Assembly: GCA_964531095.1 (NCBI GenBank)
Contig: CAZHED010000005.1
Location: 62,001 to 126,000, forward strand
DNA length: 64,000 nucleotides
Direction of reading: 5' to 3'
From: Palsa-1150 sp964531095
GTDB taxonomy: Bacteria; Myxococcota_A; Polyangia; Polyangiales; Polyangiaceae
Shown here: one piece after another, positions 33,522 through 42,899 of the stretch
Numbering within the stretch: position 1 is the first letter of the stretch
How the letters are laid out: each line of letters opens with the position of its first letter
Program-made: the position numbers and the translations under genes
Notes under the pieces: generated by a model
Seen by the model: the letters and a program-made list of their open reading frames with translations, nothing else
What the model was told of the DNA's origin: nothing
Databases searched by the model: none

Positions 33522-36500
33522 ATGTCGTCGTCGGACGCAACGTGGGTCGAGGGAATCGACCTCGCTTTCGCCGACCGGCGACTGGGCCGGACGCAGGTCG
33601 ACCGTCTGCTGCGCGATGCGCGAGCCTATGCGGAGCCGCCGCGTCTCGACGGCGCCGGGCGCCTCGTCGCGACATTCGAGGGCGACGGGGCCGGCGTGAG
33701 CGTCCGGCTACGCGTGGACCTGCGAACGATCGCTTTGGAGATCGCGTGCGCGTGCACGCGCGGCCGGCCGACGACTTGCGATCACGTCCTGCGAATTCTC
33801 GTCGACCTCGCGGTGCACCCGGGTCTACGTGCCGCGATTGCGGCCGGCAAGCCTGCGAGCGAGCGGGTTGCCGAGCTGCCCGCCCTGCGGAGGGAAATCT
33901 GCGCCGAGCGGTCCCTCGACGAGGGGCTCGCTCGCTGGCTCCCTTCTTCCGGCGCCAGGGCCGATCTCGAGGTCGACGTCGAAGTCGTTCGTTACACGGG
34001 CGTACCGTCCCCGGACGCGCGGCCCGCGGTCCTTCTGAGGTACCGGTGCCCCCCGTCGCTGCGTGTCATGAAGCCGAAAGACGTCATCGCGGCGAGCCTC
34101 GGGCCCCGCGACCGACGCCTCGTGGAGCTGACTTCGCCGGGACAGTTGCAGCGCGACGCGCTGGTGGCAACGCGAGCCTCCGCCTCGCTCCTCATCCACT
34201 TTTTGCGCGAAGACCTTCACGCGAAGACCGGCGGATTCAAGAGGCCCCTTCGCTTCGGGAAGGACGTAGTCGCGCCGAGCGTCGAACGGGCCGGGGATTC
34301 GCTCGTCGTCCGGTGGTGCACGGCCTCGGGACGAACGGTCTGCGACGCGTCCGACGCCGTCCTTCTCACGGGCCCTTTTCCGTATCTCTGGTCCGAAGCG
34401 CACGGAAGCTTTCACCCGCTCTCACCGGACGTCGACCTCGACGTCGCCTGGGGCTTCCATCTCGTCCCTTCCCTCGTCGTGACCGAGCGCGAGGCGGCGC
34501 GGGTCGGCCGCCTGCTCTTGGGACGCGGCCGAGCCTCCGGCGTGACGCTGCCGCCCCCGGAGGCATTCGGCCTCCCTCGCCTCGAGACCCCATCGTTCGT
34601 CATCCACCTCGCCGGATTGCCTCTCGACGTTCGCGCGGAGCTCACGGCCGTTTACGCCGCAGGCAGCGTCCGACTGCCGAGGGTGGAGGGCACAGCGGCG
34701 GACGGGCGCCACCTGGCGGCGGAGGCTGCGGCGACGGCGCTCGCCAACCAGGCGGGGCTCGAGGAGGACGAAGAGGGCGCGCTTCGCGCCGGCGGGGAAG
34801 CGGCGGTCCGTTTTTGGCAGCGGGGCATCGCGCTCGTCCGCGAAAGCAAGACCCCGCGTGTCGAGGTCCGTATCGACGAATCGCTCGCGCGCGTGAAGGT
34901 CGGCCCGCCTGCGGAGGTGCGGGTCGACGTCGGTGCCGCGTCGGGTTGGCTGGACACGCAGGTGCATTTCATGGCCGGCGCGTTGGCAGTCGAAATGAAT
35001 GCGCTCCGATCCGCCCTCGCGGCCCGTGCGCGCTGGCTGGCTTTGACCGACGGAACGCTCACGCGCATCACGGATGCCGTGGCCGACTTCCTCCAGGACA
35101 GCGATGGCCTCATTGGCGACGGGGGTCGCGGCCGTCTCGCGCCTCACCACCTCGGGCGCGTGGCTCGCTGGGTGGATCGGTACGGTGGGTCCATGGACGA
35201 GCCGGTCTCGCGCCTCCGCGCGCGGCTCCGCGCCCTTGCCGTGTCGCCCGAACCGTCGCTCCCGGCAGGGCTCCGCGCGACGCTGCGCCCCTACCAGCGA
35301 GACGGATTGGCATGGCTCCAGTTTGTCCGCGAGCTTGGCGCTGGGGGCATTCTCGCGGACGACATGGGCCTCGGCAAGACGGTCATGACCCTCGCCCTGC
35401 TCGCGCGATGGAAGGAAGAGGAAGGTCCACGGCCGTCGCTCGTCGTGTGCCCGACGTCCGTCGTCGGCAACTGGCTGCGCGAGGCCCAGCGCTTCACGCC
35501 CGAGCTCGGAGTCCTGGTCCTCGACGGCGCGTCACGCGACTTCGAAGCCATCGCCGCGCATGACCTCGTCGTGACGAGTTATGGGCTCGCGCGCCGGGAC
35601 ATCGAGCGCCTTGTCTCGAAACGCTTTCGCTGCGCGGTGCTCGACGAGGCCCAGAACGTCAAGAACCAGGAATCGGCGACCTCGCGCGCCGTTCGTCGCC
35701 TGGACGCCGGGCTACGACTCGCCCTGTCGGGGACGCCGGTGGAGAACCGGCTGGGCGAGCTGTGGTCGCTGATGACCTTCGCCAACCCGGGGCTGCTCGG
35801 CCAGGCGTCCGACTTCGACGAACGCTTCGCGCGGCCGATCATGGCGCGCCCCGACGGCCCGGCGGCCGATCACCTTCGCGCCGTCGTGCGGCCTTTCATC
35901 CTCCGGCGCACGAAGGCGGAAGTGCTGCGAGACCTGCCTCCGAAAACGGAAGTCGACCGCGCCTGTGTCTTCGGCATGCGGCAACGACGACTTTACGATG
36001 CCCTTGCGCTCACTCTGCGCCAGGCGGTGAAGAAGAACATCGAGAAGCGCGGCCTCGAACGGAGCCAGCTGAGCGTGCTGACGGCCATTCTTCGCCTCCG
36101 GCAAATGGCCTGCGATCCGCGGCTGGTCGATCCCGCGGTACCGGCCGCGGAGAGCGCGAAGCGGGCGGCATTCCTCGATCTGGTGCGCGAGCTCGTCTCC
36201 GAGCAACGGCGCGCGCTCGTGTTCTCGCAATTCGTCAAACTGCTGATGCTCTGGCGCGAGGACCTCGATCGCGAGAAGATCGCATACGAATACCTCGACG
36301 GCTCGAGCGCGAATCGCGCGGCCATCGTCGAACGGTTCCAGCATGGCGCCGCGCCCCTTTTCTTGATCTCTCTCAAGGCGGGCGGGGCCGGATTGAACCT
36401 CACCGCCGCGGACACAGTGATTCACTGCGATCCGTGGTGGAATCCGGCTGTCGAAGACCAGGCGACCGATCGCGCGCACCGGATCGGTCAGGAGCGCGCG

Positions 36501-36941
36501 GTCACGGTCGTGCGCCTTTTGGCCGAAGGGACCATCGAGGACAAGATCGGGCTCCTCAAGGCGAAGAAGCGCGAGCTTGCGGCGTCCGTGATCGGCGGCC
36601 CGGGCATGCTCCGCGGACTCGACGAAGCGGACATCGGTGCGCTCCTCGGCGACGTCGAAGGCGGGACGGACCGAGACGCGGACCACGATGACCCGGCAGG
36701 AGAGCCCTCGGCTCCCGAGCCGGCGCCGGATTTCCTTCGAGCGCGCGAAATCGACGAGCTACGAACCATCGTGCGGTGGCTCGAACAGACAGGGCTGCCA
36801 AGAAAGGAGCTCGGCCGGCGTGTAGGCATGGCGCCCGCGCGCCTCGCCCTTCTTCTCATCGGTCACCGCGTCCCGATTCGTCCTGTTGTGGCCGAGCGCA
36901 TTCGAGCAATCGGCGCCGCGCGCGGGCACACCGCGTCGTAA
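33522..36941 (+). CDS. SWIM zinc-finger SNF2-family DEAD-like ATPase
   Basis: A 1,139-residue Swi2/Snf2 translocase. Near the N-terminus CACTRGRPTTCDHV is a SWIM zinc finger (CxC...CxH). The motor includes Walker A DDMGLGKTVMTL, motif II LDEAQNVKN, motif III LALSGTPVENRLGELWSL, and the helicase C part with FSQFVKLL, SLKAGGAGLNL, and DRAHRIGQERAVTV. A short C-terminal extension (ELGRRVGMAPARLALLLIG) looks like a helix-turn-helix. ATG 33522 was preferred over GTG 33450 because the earlier codons fall in the repeat array. Probable role: ATP-driven remodelling of DNA-protein complexes. Confidence 0.92.
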   Translation: MSSSDATWVEGIDLAFADRRLGRTQVDRLLRDARAYAEPPRLDGAGRLVATFEGDGAGVSVRLRVDLRTIALEIACACTRGRPTTCDHVLRILVDLAVHPGLRAAIAAGKPASERVAELPALRREICAERSLDEGLARWLPSSGARADLEVDVEVVRYTGVPSPDARPAVLLRYRCPPSLRVMKPKDVIAASLGPRDRRLVELTSPGQLQRDALVATRASASLLIHFLREDLHAKTGGFKRPLRFGKDVVAPSVERAGDSLVVRWCTASGRTVCDASDAVLLTGPFPYLWSEAHGSFHPLSPDVDLDVAWGFHLVPSLVVTEREAARVGRLLLGRGRASGVTLPPPEAFGLPRLETPSFVIHLAGLPLDVRAELTAVYAAGSVRLPRVEGTAADGRHLAAEAAATALANQAGLEEDEEGALRAGGEAAVRFWQRGIALVRESKTPRVEVRIDESLARVKVGPPAEVRVDVGAASGWLDTQVHFMAGALAVEMNALRSALAARARWLALTDGTLTRITDAVADFLQDSDGLIGDGGRGRLAPHHLGRVARWVDRYGGSMDEPVSRLRARLRALAVSPEPSLPAGLRATLRPYQRDGLAWLQFVRELGAGGILADDMGLGKTVMTLALLARWKEEEGPRPSLVVCPTSVVGNWLREAQRFTPELGVLVLDGASRDFEAIAAHDLVVTSYGLARRDIERLVSKRFRCAVLDEAQNVKNQESATSRAVRRLDAGLRLALSGTPVENRLGELWSLMTFANPGLLGQASDFDERFARPIMARPDGPAADHLRAVVRPFILRRTKAEVLRDLPPKTEVDRACVFGMRQRRLYDALALTLRQAVKKNIEKRGLERSQLSVLTAILRLRQMACDPRLVDPAVPAAESAKRAAFLDLVRELVSEQRRALVFSQFVKLLMLWREDLDREKIAYEYLDGSSANRAAIVERFQHGAAPLFLISLKAGGAGLNLTAADTVIHCDPWWNPAVEDQATDRAHRIGQERAVTVVRLLAEGTIEDKIGLLKAKKRELAASVIGGPGMLRGLDEADIGALLGDVEGGTDRDADHDDPAGEPSAPEPAPDFLRAREIDELRTIVRWLEQTGLPRKELGRRVGMAPARLALLLIGHRVPIRPVVAERIRAIGAARGHTAS

Positions 36942-36990
36942 GGCAGGCTGGATCACGTCTTGCCCAACTTATAGAACCCATGGTGAGGGG

Positions 36991-37031
36991 GCGCTCCCCG
37001 CGGGAGACGCCGTTGGAGTCCGCGGGAGCGC
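36991..37031. terminator. Bidirectional terminator-like hairpin
   Basis: GCGCTCCCCGCGG (36991-37003) pairs with CCGCGGGAGCGC (37020-37031) apart from one bulged base. It lies between the convergent SNF2 and glnK genes, and on the plus strand is followed by TTGCTT. Likely ends both transcripts. Confidence 0.55.
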
Positions 37032-37048
37032 TTGCTTCGCGCGCATCC

Positions 37049-37387
37049 CTAGATAGCGTCTTCGCCGCGCTCTCCCGTGCGAATTCGGACGACTTCGACC
37101 ACGTCCGAAACGAAGATCTTTCCGTCGCCGATCTTGCCGGTCTTCGCCACGGTTTGAATGGCTTCGAGGATCGTCGTCACGAGGTCGTCATTGGCCACGA
37201 TTTCGATCATCACCTTGGGGGTGAAGTCGACCACGTACGCCGACCCCCGGTAGACCTCGCGCCGGCCACCGGTTCGGCCGAAGCCTTTGACCTCGGACAG
37301 GGTCATGCCCTTGATCCCGACCTCGGCCAGGGCCTCTTTGACCTCGTCCAGCTTGGACGGGCGGATCACCGCCTCGATTCGCTTCAC
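37049..37387 (-). CDS. glnK: P-II nitrogen regulatory protein
   Basis: A 112-residue P-II signal protein, standard length. GTG 37387 gives MKRIEAVIRPSKLDEVKEAL. The T-loop GFGRTGGRREVYRGSAYVVDF keeps both Tyr46 and Tyr51 (Tyr51 is the uridylylation site in enterobacteria), and the C-terminal block KTGKIGDGKIFV is conserved. Its start overlaps the stop of the ammonium transporter gene (GTGA), the classic amt-glnK pair in which GlnK blocks AmtB under nitrogen plenty. Confidence 0.95.
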   Translation of the reverse strand: MKRIEAVIRPSKLDEVKEALAEVGIKGMTLSEVKGFGRTGGRREVYRGSAYVVDFTPKVMIEIVANDDLVTTILEAIQTVAKTGKIGDGKIFVSDVVEVVRIRTGERGEDAI

Positions 37388-38964
37388 GAATGCTCTCCTT
37401 CGCTCGCGTGTCCGCCTGCCACCGCACGGCGCGTTCCCGCGAGCGGGGTCGCGCCGACCATCCCGCTTACGCGGCTCAGAGAAGCCGCGATATGCCCCTC
37501 CTCTTCGAGGTGATAGCCCGCTTCCCCGTGGTCGACTTGATCGAGTCCGTCCTCTTCGTCTTCGGCGTCGGGCCGCAATCCGATCGTCGCCTTGACCGCG
37601 TAGGCGATGATCGCGGTGCCGGCGACTGCCATGACCACCGTGATGCCCATGGCCTTCAGCTGCTCCATCCAGAGCGTGCTCCCCACGATGCCGGAGAGAT
37701 TCGTGTTGAGATTGGAATTCGCCTCGGACGTGGCGAGAAAGCCCGTGACCAGGGCGCCGAGCGTGCCCCCGACGCCGTGGACCCCGAACGTGTCGAGGGC
37801 GTCGTCGTATCCGAAGGCCGACTTGAGCTTGGTGCACGCGAGATAGGGGATCACGCCCGCGAGGACGCCGATCGTCACGGCCCCACTGGCCGTGACGAAG
37901 CCGGAGGCGGGCGTGATGACGACGAGCCCCGCGACCGCTCCCGAGCAGAACCCGAGGACGGTCGGCTTGCCGCGGGTCGCCCATTCGATCGCCGGCCAAA
38001 CCACCGACGCGACGGCGGTCGCGAGCGTCGTCGCCATGAACGCTCCGGCAGCGATGCCGTCGGCGGCGACGGCGCTTCCTGCGTTGAATCCGTACCAGCC
38101 CACCCAGAGCATGCCGGTACCGATCATCGTGAGCACCAGGCTATGCGGATAAAACGCCTTGAGCCCGAAGCCCGCGCGCTTGCCGATGATGAGGCAGAGC
38201 ACGAGCGCCGACCAGCCGGAGGACATGTGGACGACCGTCCCGCCGGCAAAGTCGATGGCTTTGATCGATGCCTTGGCGTTCCAAACGCCGTTCATCATTC
38301 CGTCGATGCCCCAGACCATGTGGGCGAGAGGAAAATAAACGATGAACATCCAGGCGATGACGAAGGCGCCAATCGCGGCGTATTTCATCCGCTCCGCGAT
38401 CGCGCCCACGATGAGAGCGGGCGTGATGATCGCGAACATGAGCTGATACATCGAAAACACGCTATGGGAGACCCACGCCGCGTAATCCGCATTGGGCGTG
38501 GCGCCGACTCCCTTCAAGAACGCGAACTTCAGGTCTCCCAAAATGGGCGAGCCGTTGGAGAAGACGAGGCTGTAGCCGACGAGCCACCACAGAATCGTGA
38601 CCACGCCCGCACAGCCGAGACACTGCGCCATGACGGAGAGTACGTTCTTACGCCGGACGAGACCCCCGTAGAACAGGGCCAGGCCGGGCAACGTCATGAA
38701 GAGGACGAGCGCCGTCGACGTCATCATCCAGGCGTTGTGCCCGGGCCCCGAGGACGACAGCGCTTTCGGCGTGCCGTTCGTGACGTACGCCTCCAAGTCG
38801 GCGACGCGCGTGGCGAGGTCCGGCGGCGCCGCGTTCGCGGCATGAGCCGTTTGGGCGAACGCCGTGGAGGCCGTGACGCCGACTACGGCCGCGACCGACA
38901 TCGCGACCAGGACCATGGGCAATACCCATCCCAAGCGAGGCGTCTTTTGACGAACGCGTTTCAT
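37384..38964 (-). CDS. amt: Ammonium transporter
   Basis: A 526-residue inner-membrane ammonium channel. A cleavable signal-like leader (about 1-38, ending AFAQT) and a 40-residue periplasmic segment precede 11 transmembrane helices. The pore His pair is visible in VVHMSSGWSALV and FGVHGVGGTLGAL. The signature segment MTLPGLALFYGGLVRRKN is present. ATG 38964 has an AAGGAG ribosome site about 10 bases upstream. It is the first gene of the amt-glnK operon. Confidence 0.95.
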   Translation of the reverse strand: MKRVRQKTPRLGWVLPMVLVAMSVAAVVGVTASTAFAQTAHAANAAPPDLATRVADLEAYVTNGTPKALSSSGPGHNAWMMTSTALVLFMTLPGLALFYGGLVRRKNVLSVMAQCLGCAGVVTILWWLVGYSLVFSNGSPILGDLKFAFLKGVGATPNADYAAWVSHSVFSMYQLMFAIITPALIVGAIAERMKYAAIGAFVIAWMFIVYFPLAHMVWGIDGMMNGVWNAKASIKAIDFAGGTVVHMSSGWSALVLCLIIGKRAGFGLKAFYPHSLVLTMIGTGMLWVGWYGFNAGSAVAADGIAAGAFMATTLATAVASVVWPAIEWATRGKPTVLGFCSGAVAGLVVITPASGFVTASGAVTIGVLAGVIPYLACTKLKSAFGYDDALDTFGVHGVGGTLGALVTGFLATSEANSNLNTNLSGIVGSTLWMEQLKAMGITVVMAVAGTAIIAYAVKATIGLRPDAEDEEDGLDQVDHGEAGYHLEEEGHIAASLSRVSGMVGATPLAGTRRAVAGGHASEGEHS

Positions 38965-39161
38965 CTGGTCAACTCTCCTTGACTCGGACTCCGCCCGGGT
39001 CTTCGAGTTGCGCACGCTATCGAGCGTCGCGCTCCTCGTCGAGTCTCCGGGGCCGCCAAACAGGCGCAGACCCGGCATTTTTAATAGCTTATTTAGAAAC
39101 AGCCCACGATCGCGACCCATTGCTCCGAGCGGGGCTCGCCGACGTGCAGACCGTTTCATCC
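38965..39161. promoter_or_regulatory. Upstream region of amt-glnK with AT-rich patch
   Basis: A 197-base interval before amt, in the same orientation as the membrane protein gene above it. A conspicuously AT-rich patch (39077-39099, containing TTTTTAATAGCTTATTTAG) stands out from the GC-rich background and may hold the amt promoter. I found no convincing sigma-54 -24/-12 element. Confidence 0.35.
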
Positions 39162-40859
39162 CTAGAAGGTCCCGTCGTTCGATAGTCCAGTCGAGTCGAA
39201 CGCCCAGTACGGTCCGTGGTGGGAAAGGAGTCTCACTGCCTGTGCGTCCCGCCACGACCGCGCGTTGCAAGTGATGTCCGAGCTGAAAACGAGCTCACGC
39301 ACGGCATCCTCACCGTTCGGGCCCCGCGGCACCTCGGCCGGCGCCTTGACTAGGACGAGCGGGAACGCGCGCGCGTACTTGCAGCGGGCGTCGTACTCAT
39401 CGGGGTCGAATTCCCAACCTCGGGCGGGCCATGGCGGCTGGGAGTTGGGCTTGAAGCGCACGGGGACGCTCAGGTACCGGGCGAACGCGAACGCCCACCG
39501 CCCGTGCTTTCGGGCGGCGTAGTACCCGGCCAGATGCGTGAGCGCGGGGTTGCGGAACGCGAGTGACCACGAGTCCCAGATGACTGCGGTCACCGCGCCC
39601 CCCGGCGGTAGGTCATCGATGAGGCGCGACGCGTCCCTGGTCTCCCACCCGTAAACGGCGCAGTGAACCAGCGTGTTGACGCCCGCCGCGAGACCAAGCC
39701 GCAACATCCATGCGTGCGCACGTACCGCCCTGGCCGCATCGGGAATCCGCGGGGTGGCGAGCAGGGCGCCGAGCACCGCCCACTGGGCCAGTCGCGGGAA
39801 GATGAGGTGCGTGCCGATGAGCACCATGGGCGTCGCGAAGTACGCGAGCGTCATCACCACGAACGGAGCCACGATCGCCGGTGACTCCTCGCGCGGGTGG
39901 TCCCATGCTCGCCGTCCCTTCCACGCGAGCATCGCGGACCACGCCATCACGGCGATCGCGCACCACAGAATGATCTGGTCGGAGCCATCGTGATAAAGGT
40001 CGGTCGCGTACGCTCCGAAGTAGACCGCCTTGTCCACGAGGGGGGGCGCGCTCCCCTCGATCGTGGGATCGCGGTACATGTGCGGGTCCCAGGCGTACTG
40101 CCGCTGATAGACCTCGATGCAGTAGAGGCAGCCCAAGAGGAGCGGTCCGGCGGCGACGCTCGCGCATAGGACGATCCGGAGCGCGCGCCGCCAGCCCGGG
40201 CCCTCGGCCGGCGCTGCTCGCCACGCGGCTTCCACGGCGAGCGCGGCGCCGGCGAGGCATAGGATGAGCATCGCGAGAACATGCGCAAACGCGCACGCGA
40301 GCCCCAGGAGGGCGACGCTCATTGTGGCGCCGAGTGTCGGCCGGATGGCCGCCCGAGCGACGAATACCAGCGCCCACGCCGTGATCGCGGTCGCGAGCAC
40401 GTAGTTGACGAAGCCCCACCCGACGGAAAAGGAGAAGAGGATGGGGGTAAAGAGCGCGGCGTATGCGGCCGGCCGCCGGAGAACCCGCACGAGCGCGACG
40501 ACCGCCCCAGACATCGCCAGAAGCGACGCGGCGACGACGACCCGGCCCGCGAGCTCGACCGGCACGCGGGTCGAGAGGGTCGCGACGATGAAGTGAAAGA
40601 GCCCGTTGTAGGTGAAATAGCTGAGCTGAAACTCGGCGTGCTCGGGTGCGATCGGGTCCGCCAGTCGCCGTGCCACGCTGCTCAGGGCCAGGTGCTGCGG
40701 ATAGTCCACGCAGGGAAGGAGCCGGGTGACGAACAAGCCGCCGACGACGAGGGCGACCGACGACCAATAGAGCACCGTCGCGCGCCGCGAATCGAGGGCA
40801 AGATGGTCCACGAGGCGCGCCGGCAGCGGCCATGACCCGGTTTGCTCTGCGAACGCCAC
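39162..40859 (-). CDS. Multi-pass membrane protein, GT-C-like
   Basis: A 565-residue protein with about 10-11 transmembrane helices over residues 30-420 and a soluble C-terminal domain of about 130 residues. The first extracytoplasmic loop (LLPCVDYPQHLALS, acidic residue between TM1 and TM2) resembles GT-C membrane glycosyltransferases, but no family motif is conclusive. GTG 40859 is the likely start. It is divergent from a small lipoprotein gene and a second GT-C-like gene. Sugar or lipid-linked transfer is a guess. Confidence 0.65.
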   Translation of the reverse strand: MAFAEQTGSWPLPARLVDHLALDSRRATVLYWSSVALVVGGLFVTRLLPCVDYPQHLALSSVARRLADPIAPEHAEFQLSYFTYNGLFHFIVATLSTRVPVELAGRVVVAASLLAMSGAVVALVRVLRRPAAYAALFTPILFSFSVGWGFVNYVLATAITAWALVFVARAAIRPTLGATMSVALLGLACAFAHVLAMLILCLAGAALAVEAAWRAAPAEGPGWRRALRIVLCASVAAGPLLLGCLYCIEVYQRQYAWDPHMYRDPTIEGSAPPLVDKAVYFGAYATDLYHDGSDQIILWCAIAVMAWSAMLAWKGRRAWDHPREESPAIVAPFVVMTLAYFATPMVLIGTHLIFPRLAQWAVLGALLATPRIPDAARAVRAHAWMLRLGLAAGVNTLVHCAVYGWETRDASRLIDDLPPGGAVTAVIWDSWSLAFRNPALTHLAGYYAARKHGRWAFAFARYLSVPVRFKPNSQPPWPARGWEFDPDEYDARCKYARAFPLVLVKAPAEVPRGPNGEDAVRELVFSSDITCNARSWRDAQAVRLLSHHGPYWAFDSTGLSNDGTF

Positions 40860-40961
40860 CCTTCGCCGAGGCGTTTACCCCAGGCGGCCCCTGCTGGCCA
40901 AGCGCCAGGTGGCCCTTGGGGCTTGCGCACCCGGGCCCCGCGCGTGTAAGTCACATCGGCC

Positions 40962-41324
40962 GTGGCCACAATCCGTTCCGTCGCGATGGTCATCGTCGTG
41001 GGAGCGGCGGGCGCCGCGTCCTGCAACCCCCAGCGAAAGCAGGAGTGCGACAAGTTCCTCGCCGCGATGAAGCCACTCGACGAGGGGACGCCGAGCGCCG
41101 AAGTGGTCGATCGCGTTCGCCAAGACGTCCAAGCGTTGAACCTCGAGGATCAGCCGCTCCACATCTACGCGACGAACTACCAGAATACGCTCACGGTCCT
41201 AGCGACCACCCTGCGCCTGAAGGAAGACCCGTCGGCCCCCGACGGCACCGAAGGGGTCATCAAGACGCACCTCAAGGAGGCGCGCACGGACCGCGAAGAC
41301 GTCGGTCGCTACTGCGCCCAGTAG
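40962..41324 (+). CDS. Small lipoprotein
   Basis: A 120-residue predicted lipoprotein: GTG start, signal MATIRSVAMVIVVGAAGAASC, then a short helical domain with cysteines at QECDKF and near the C-terminus (YCAQ). I do not recognise the family. It starts 21 bases before the next membrane protein gene's ATG and is probably cotranscribed with it. Confidence 0.65.
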   Translation: MATIRSVAMVIVVGAAGAASCNPQRKQECDKFLAAMKPLDEGTPSAEVVDRVRQDVQALNLEDQPLHIYATNYQNTLTVLATTLRLKEDPSAPDGTEGVIKTHLKEARTDREDVGRYCAQ

Positions 41325-41345
41325 CGCGTGATATAGCGGCGGCCG

Positions 41346-42878
41346 ATGCGGGCACGGACGCCGTGGTTGGTCGCCCTGGTCGTCGCCATGGCTTGCCTCG
41401 CGGCGTGGCGGGCGGCCTGCATCGTGGCGGGGCCGGACATCGACACCGACGCCTATGCGCACCACATGATCGCGCGGGCGATTCTCGCCGATCCGAGCGA
41501 CCTCGCCGTGCATTGGGTCTGGCTGCCGCTGTTTCACTACGTTCAGGTGCCACTCGTCGCTGCGGGGGGCACGATGATGCACGTCCGCTGGATGAACCTC
41601 GTCCTGGCCGCCGCGGTGCCATGCCTCCTCTTCTCGTACGTGCGGCGAACCGCTCGCGGCGACGACGAGGCTCGGACGCCCCCGGACGCGACGGCCCTCC
41701 TGGCCGCGGTCATTTGCGGCGCCTGCCCGATTGCCATGCAAATGGGGACGACCGCGCAGCCCGAGCCGCTGTTCGCACTGCTCGTGCTCGGCGTCGCGAT
41801 CGCGGTGGAGCGACGCGCCTACCTGGGAGCGGCAGCCCTGCTGGCCTGCGCGGTGATGCTGCGATACGAGGCCTGGGCCGTACTGGCGGCGATCGCGGCC
41901 GTGCTCGTCGTCGAGCCGTCGTGGCGGCGCTGGCGAGGCCTCGCGCCGGAGCCGGGGAGTCCCGTCCGCCGGTGGAGCGTGGTGGCGGCGCCCGTGCTGC
42001 TCATCCTGGCGTGGGCGGTCCTGCGCCGCCCGGTCGACGGACAATGGTTCGGCTTTCTGAGACAGACACACGAATTCGCGGCCGGCGCTTTGAACGAGAA
42101 CGGCGGCATCGTCCACGGGGTCGCGGCCTCGGCGGCTGACCTCCTCTACTACCCCGTCGTCGTCCCCGTGCGCGTCCTCGGACCGGTGGTGTGGCTCGCG
42201 CCGTTCGGCGTGCGTCGCACCGTGCGCCAGCAAGGCGCGCGCTTCGTGATCGTGTTCGTCGCCTGCCTGGGCTTCGTGTCGCTGACGTGGGTCATGCGAT
42301 CGTCGCTCGGGCTCGATCGCCACTTCGTGGCTGTGGTGCCGCTCTATGCCACGTTCGCCGCCCAGGGAGTGGCCGTCGTGGCGGGCTGGGGAGTGCGCGT
42401 CGCGCGCCGCCTCTTGCAGGCTGACCGGGGCGCTCTCATAGCGGGTCGCATCTTCGCGTGGACGCTCGCCATGCTTTCGCTCGCAGGACTCGGCGTCGAG
42501 CTGCACGTGTGGATGGGGTTCTGGCGGGCGTCCATCGTACGCGGCTGGCCCGAGCGCGCCGCATTAGGTGCCTATCTGCGCTCGCTGTCGGGTGCGCCGA
42601 CAATCTTCTGCGACGACGCGACCCTCGAGATCGAGAGCGGCCTCGATCGGCGTCGCTTCGACCGCCACTGGGCGGACGACCCGCACACGTGGGATCGCGT
42701 GGCGGAGGTCGCTCGCGCCGAAGGCGCAACATACGTGGCAACGTGGCGCCGCAAGCTTCGCGGACACGAAAAGGCAGGTCCGATCGTCTTCCGGGCCGGG
42801 TTCGACCCGACCGACGAGGACGCGACAGGAGTGGCGGTCATGCGCGTCGCACCGGACGGGGGCCGCTTCGAGCGGTAG
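41346..42878 (+). CDS. GT-C-type membrane glycosyltransferase-like protein
   Basis: A 510-residue protein with a signal-anchor and about 10-11 transmembrane helices to residue 400, then a soluble C-terminal domain of about 100 residues. The first loop contains the acidic pair GPDIDTDAYAHHMIAR, which resembles the catalytic Asp of GT-C transferases (GT39/ArnT-like). The substrate is not predictable. It follows the small lipoprotein gene closely and precedes the ClC gene by 21 bases. Confidence 0.72.
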   Translation: MRARTPWLVALVVAMACLAAWRAACIVAGPDIDTDAYAHHMIARAILADPSDLAVHWVWLPLFHYVQVPLVAAGGTMMHVRWMNLVLAAAVPCLLFSYVRRTARGDDEARTPPDATALLAAVICGACPIAMQMGTTAQPEPLFALLVLGVAIAVERRAYLGAAALLACAVMLRYEAWAVLAAIAAVLVVEPSWRRWRGLAPEPGSPVRRWSVVAAPVLLILAWAVLRRPVDGQWFGFLRQTHEFAAGALNENGGIVHGVAASAADLLYYPVVVPVRVLGPVVWLAPFGVRRTVRQQGARFVIVFVACLGFVSLTWVMRSSLGLDRHFVAVVPLYATFAAQGVAVVAGWGVRVARRLLQADRGALIAGRIFAWTLAMLSLAGLGVELHVWMGFWRASIVRGWPERAALGAYLRSLSGAPTIFCDDATLEIESGLDRRRFDRHWADDPHTWDRVAEVARAEGATYVATWRRKLRGHEKAGPIVFRAGFDPTDEDATGVAVMRVAPDGGRFER

Positions 42879-42899
42879 CCTTCACCCGTCGTCGACCCC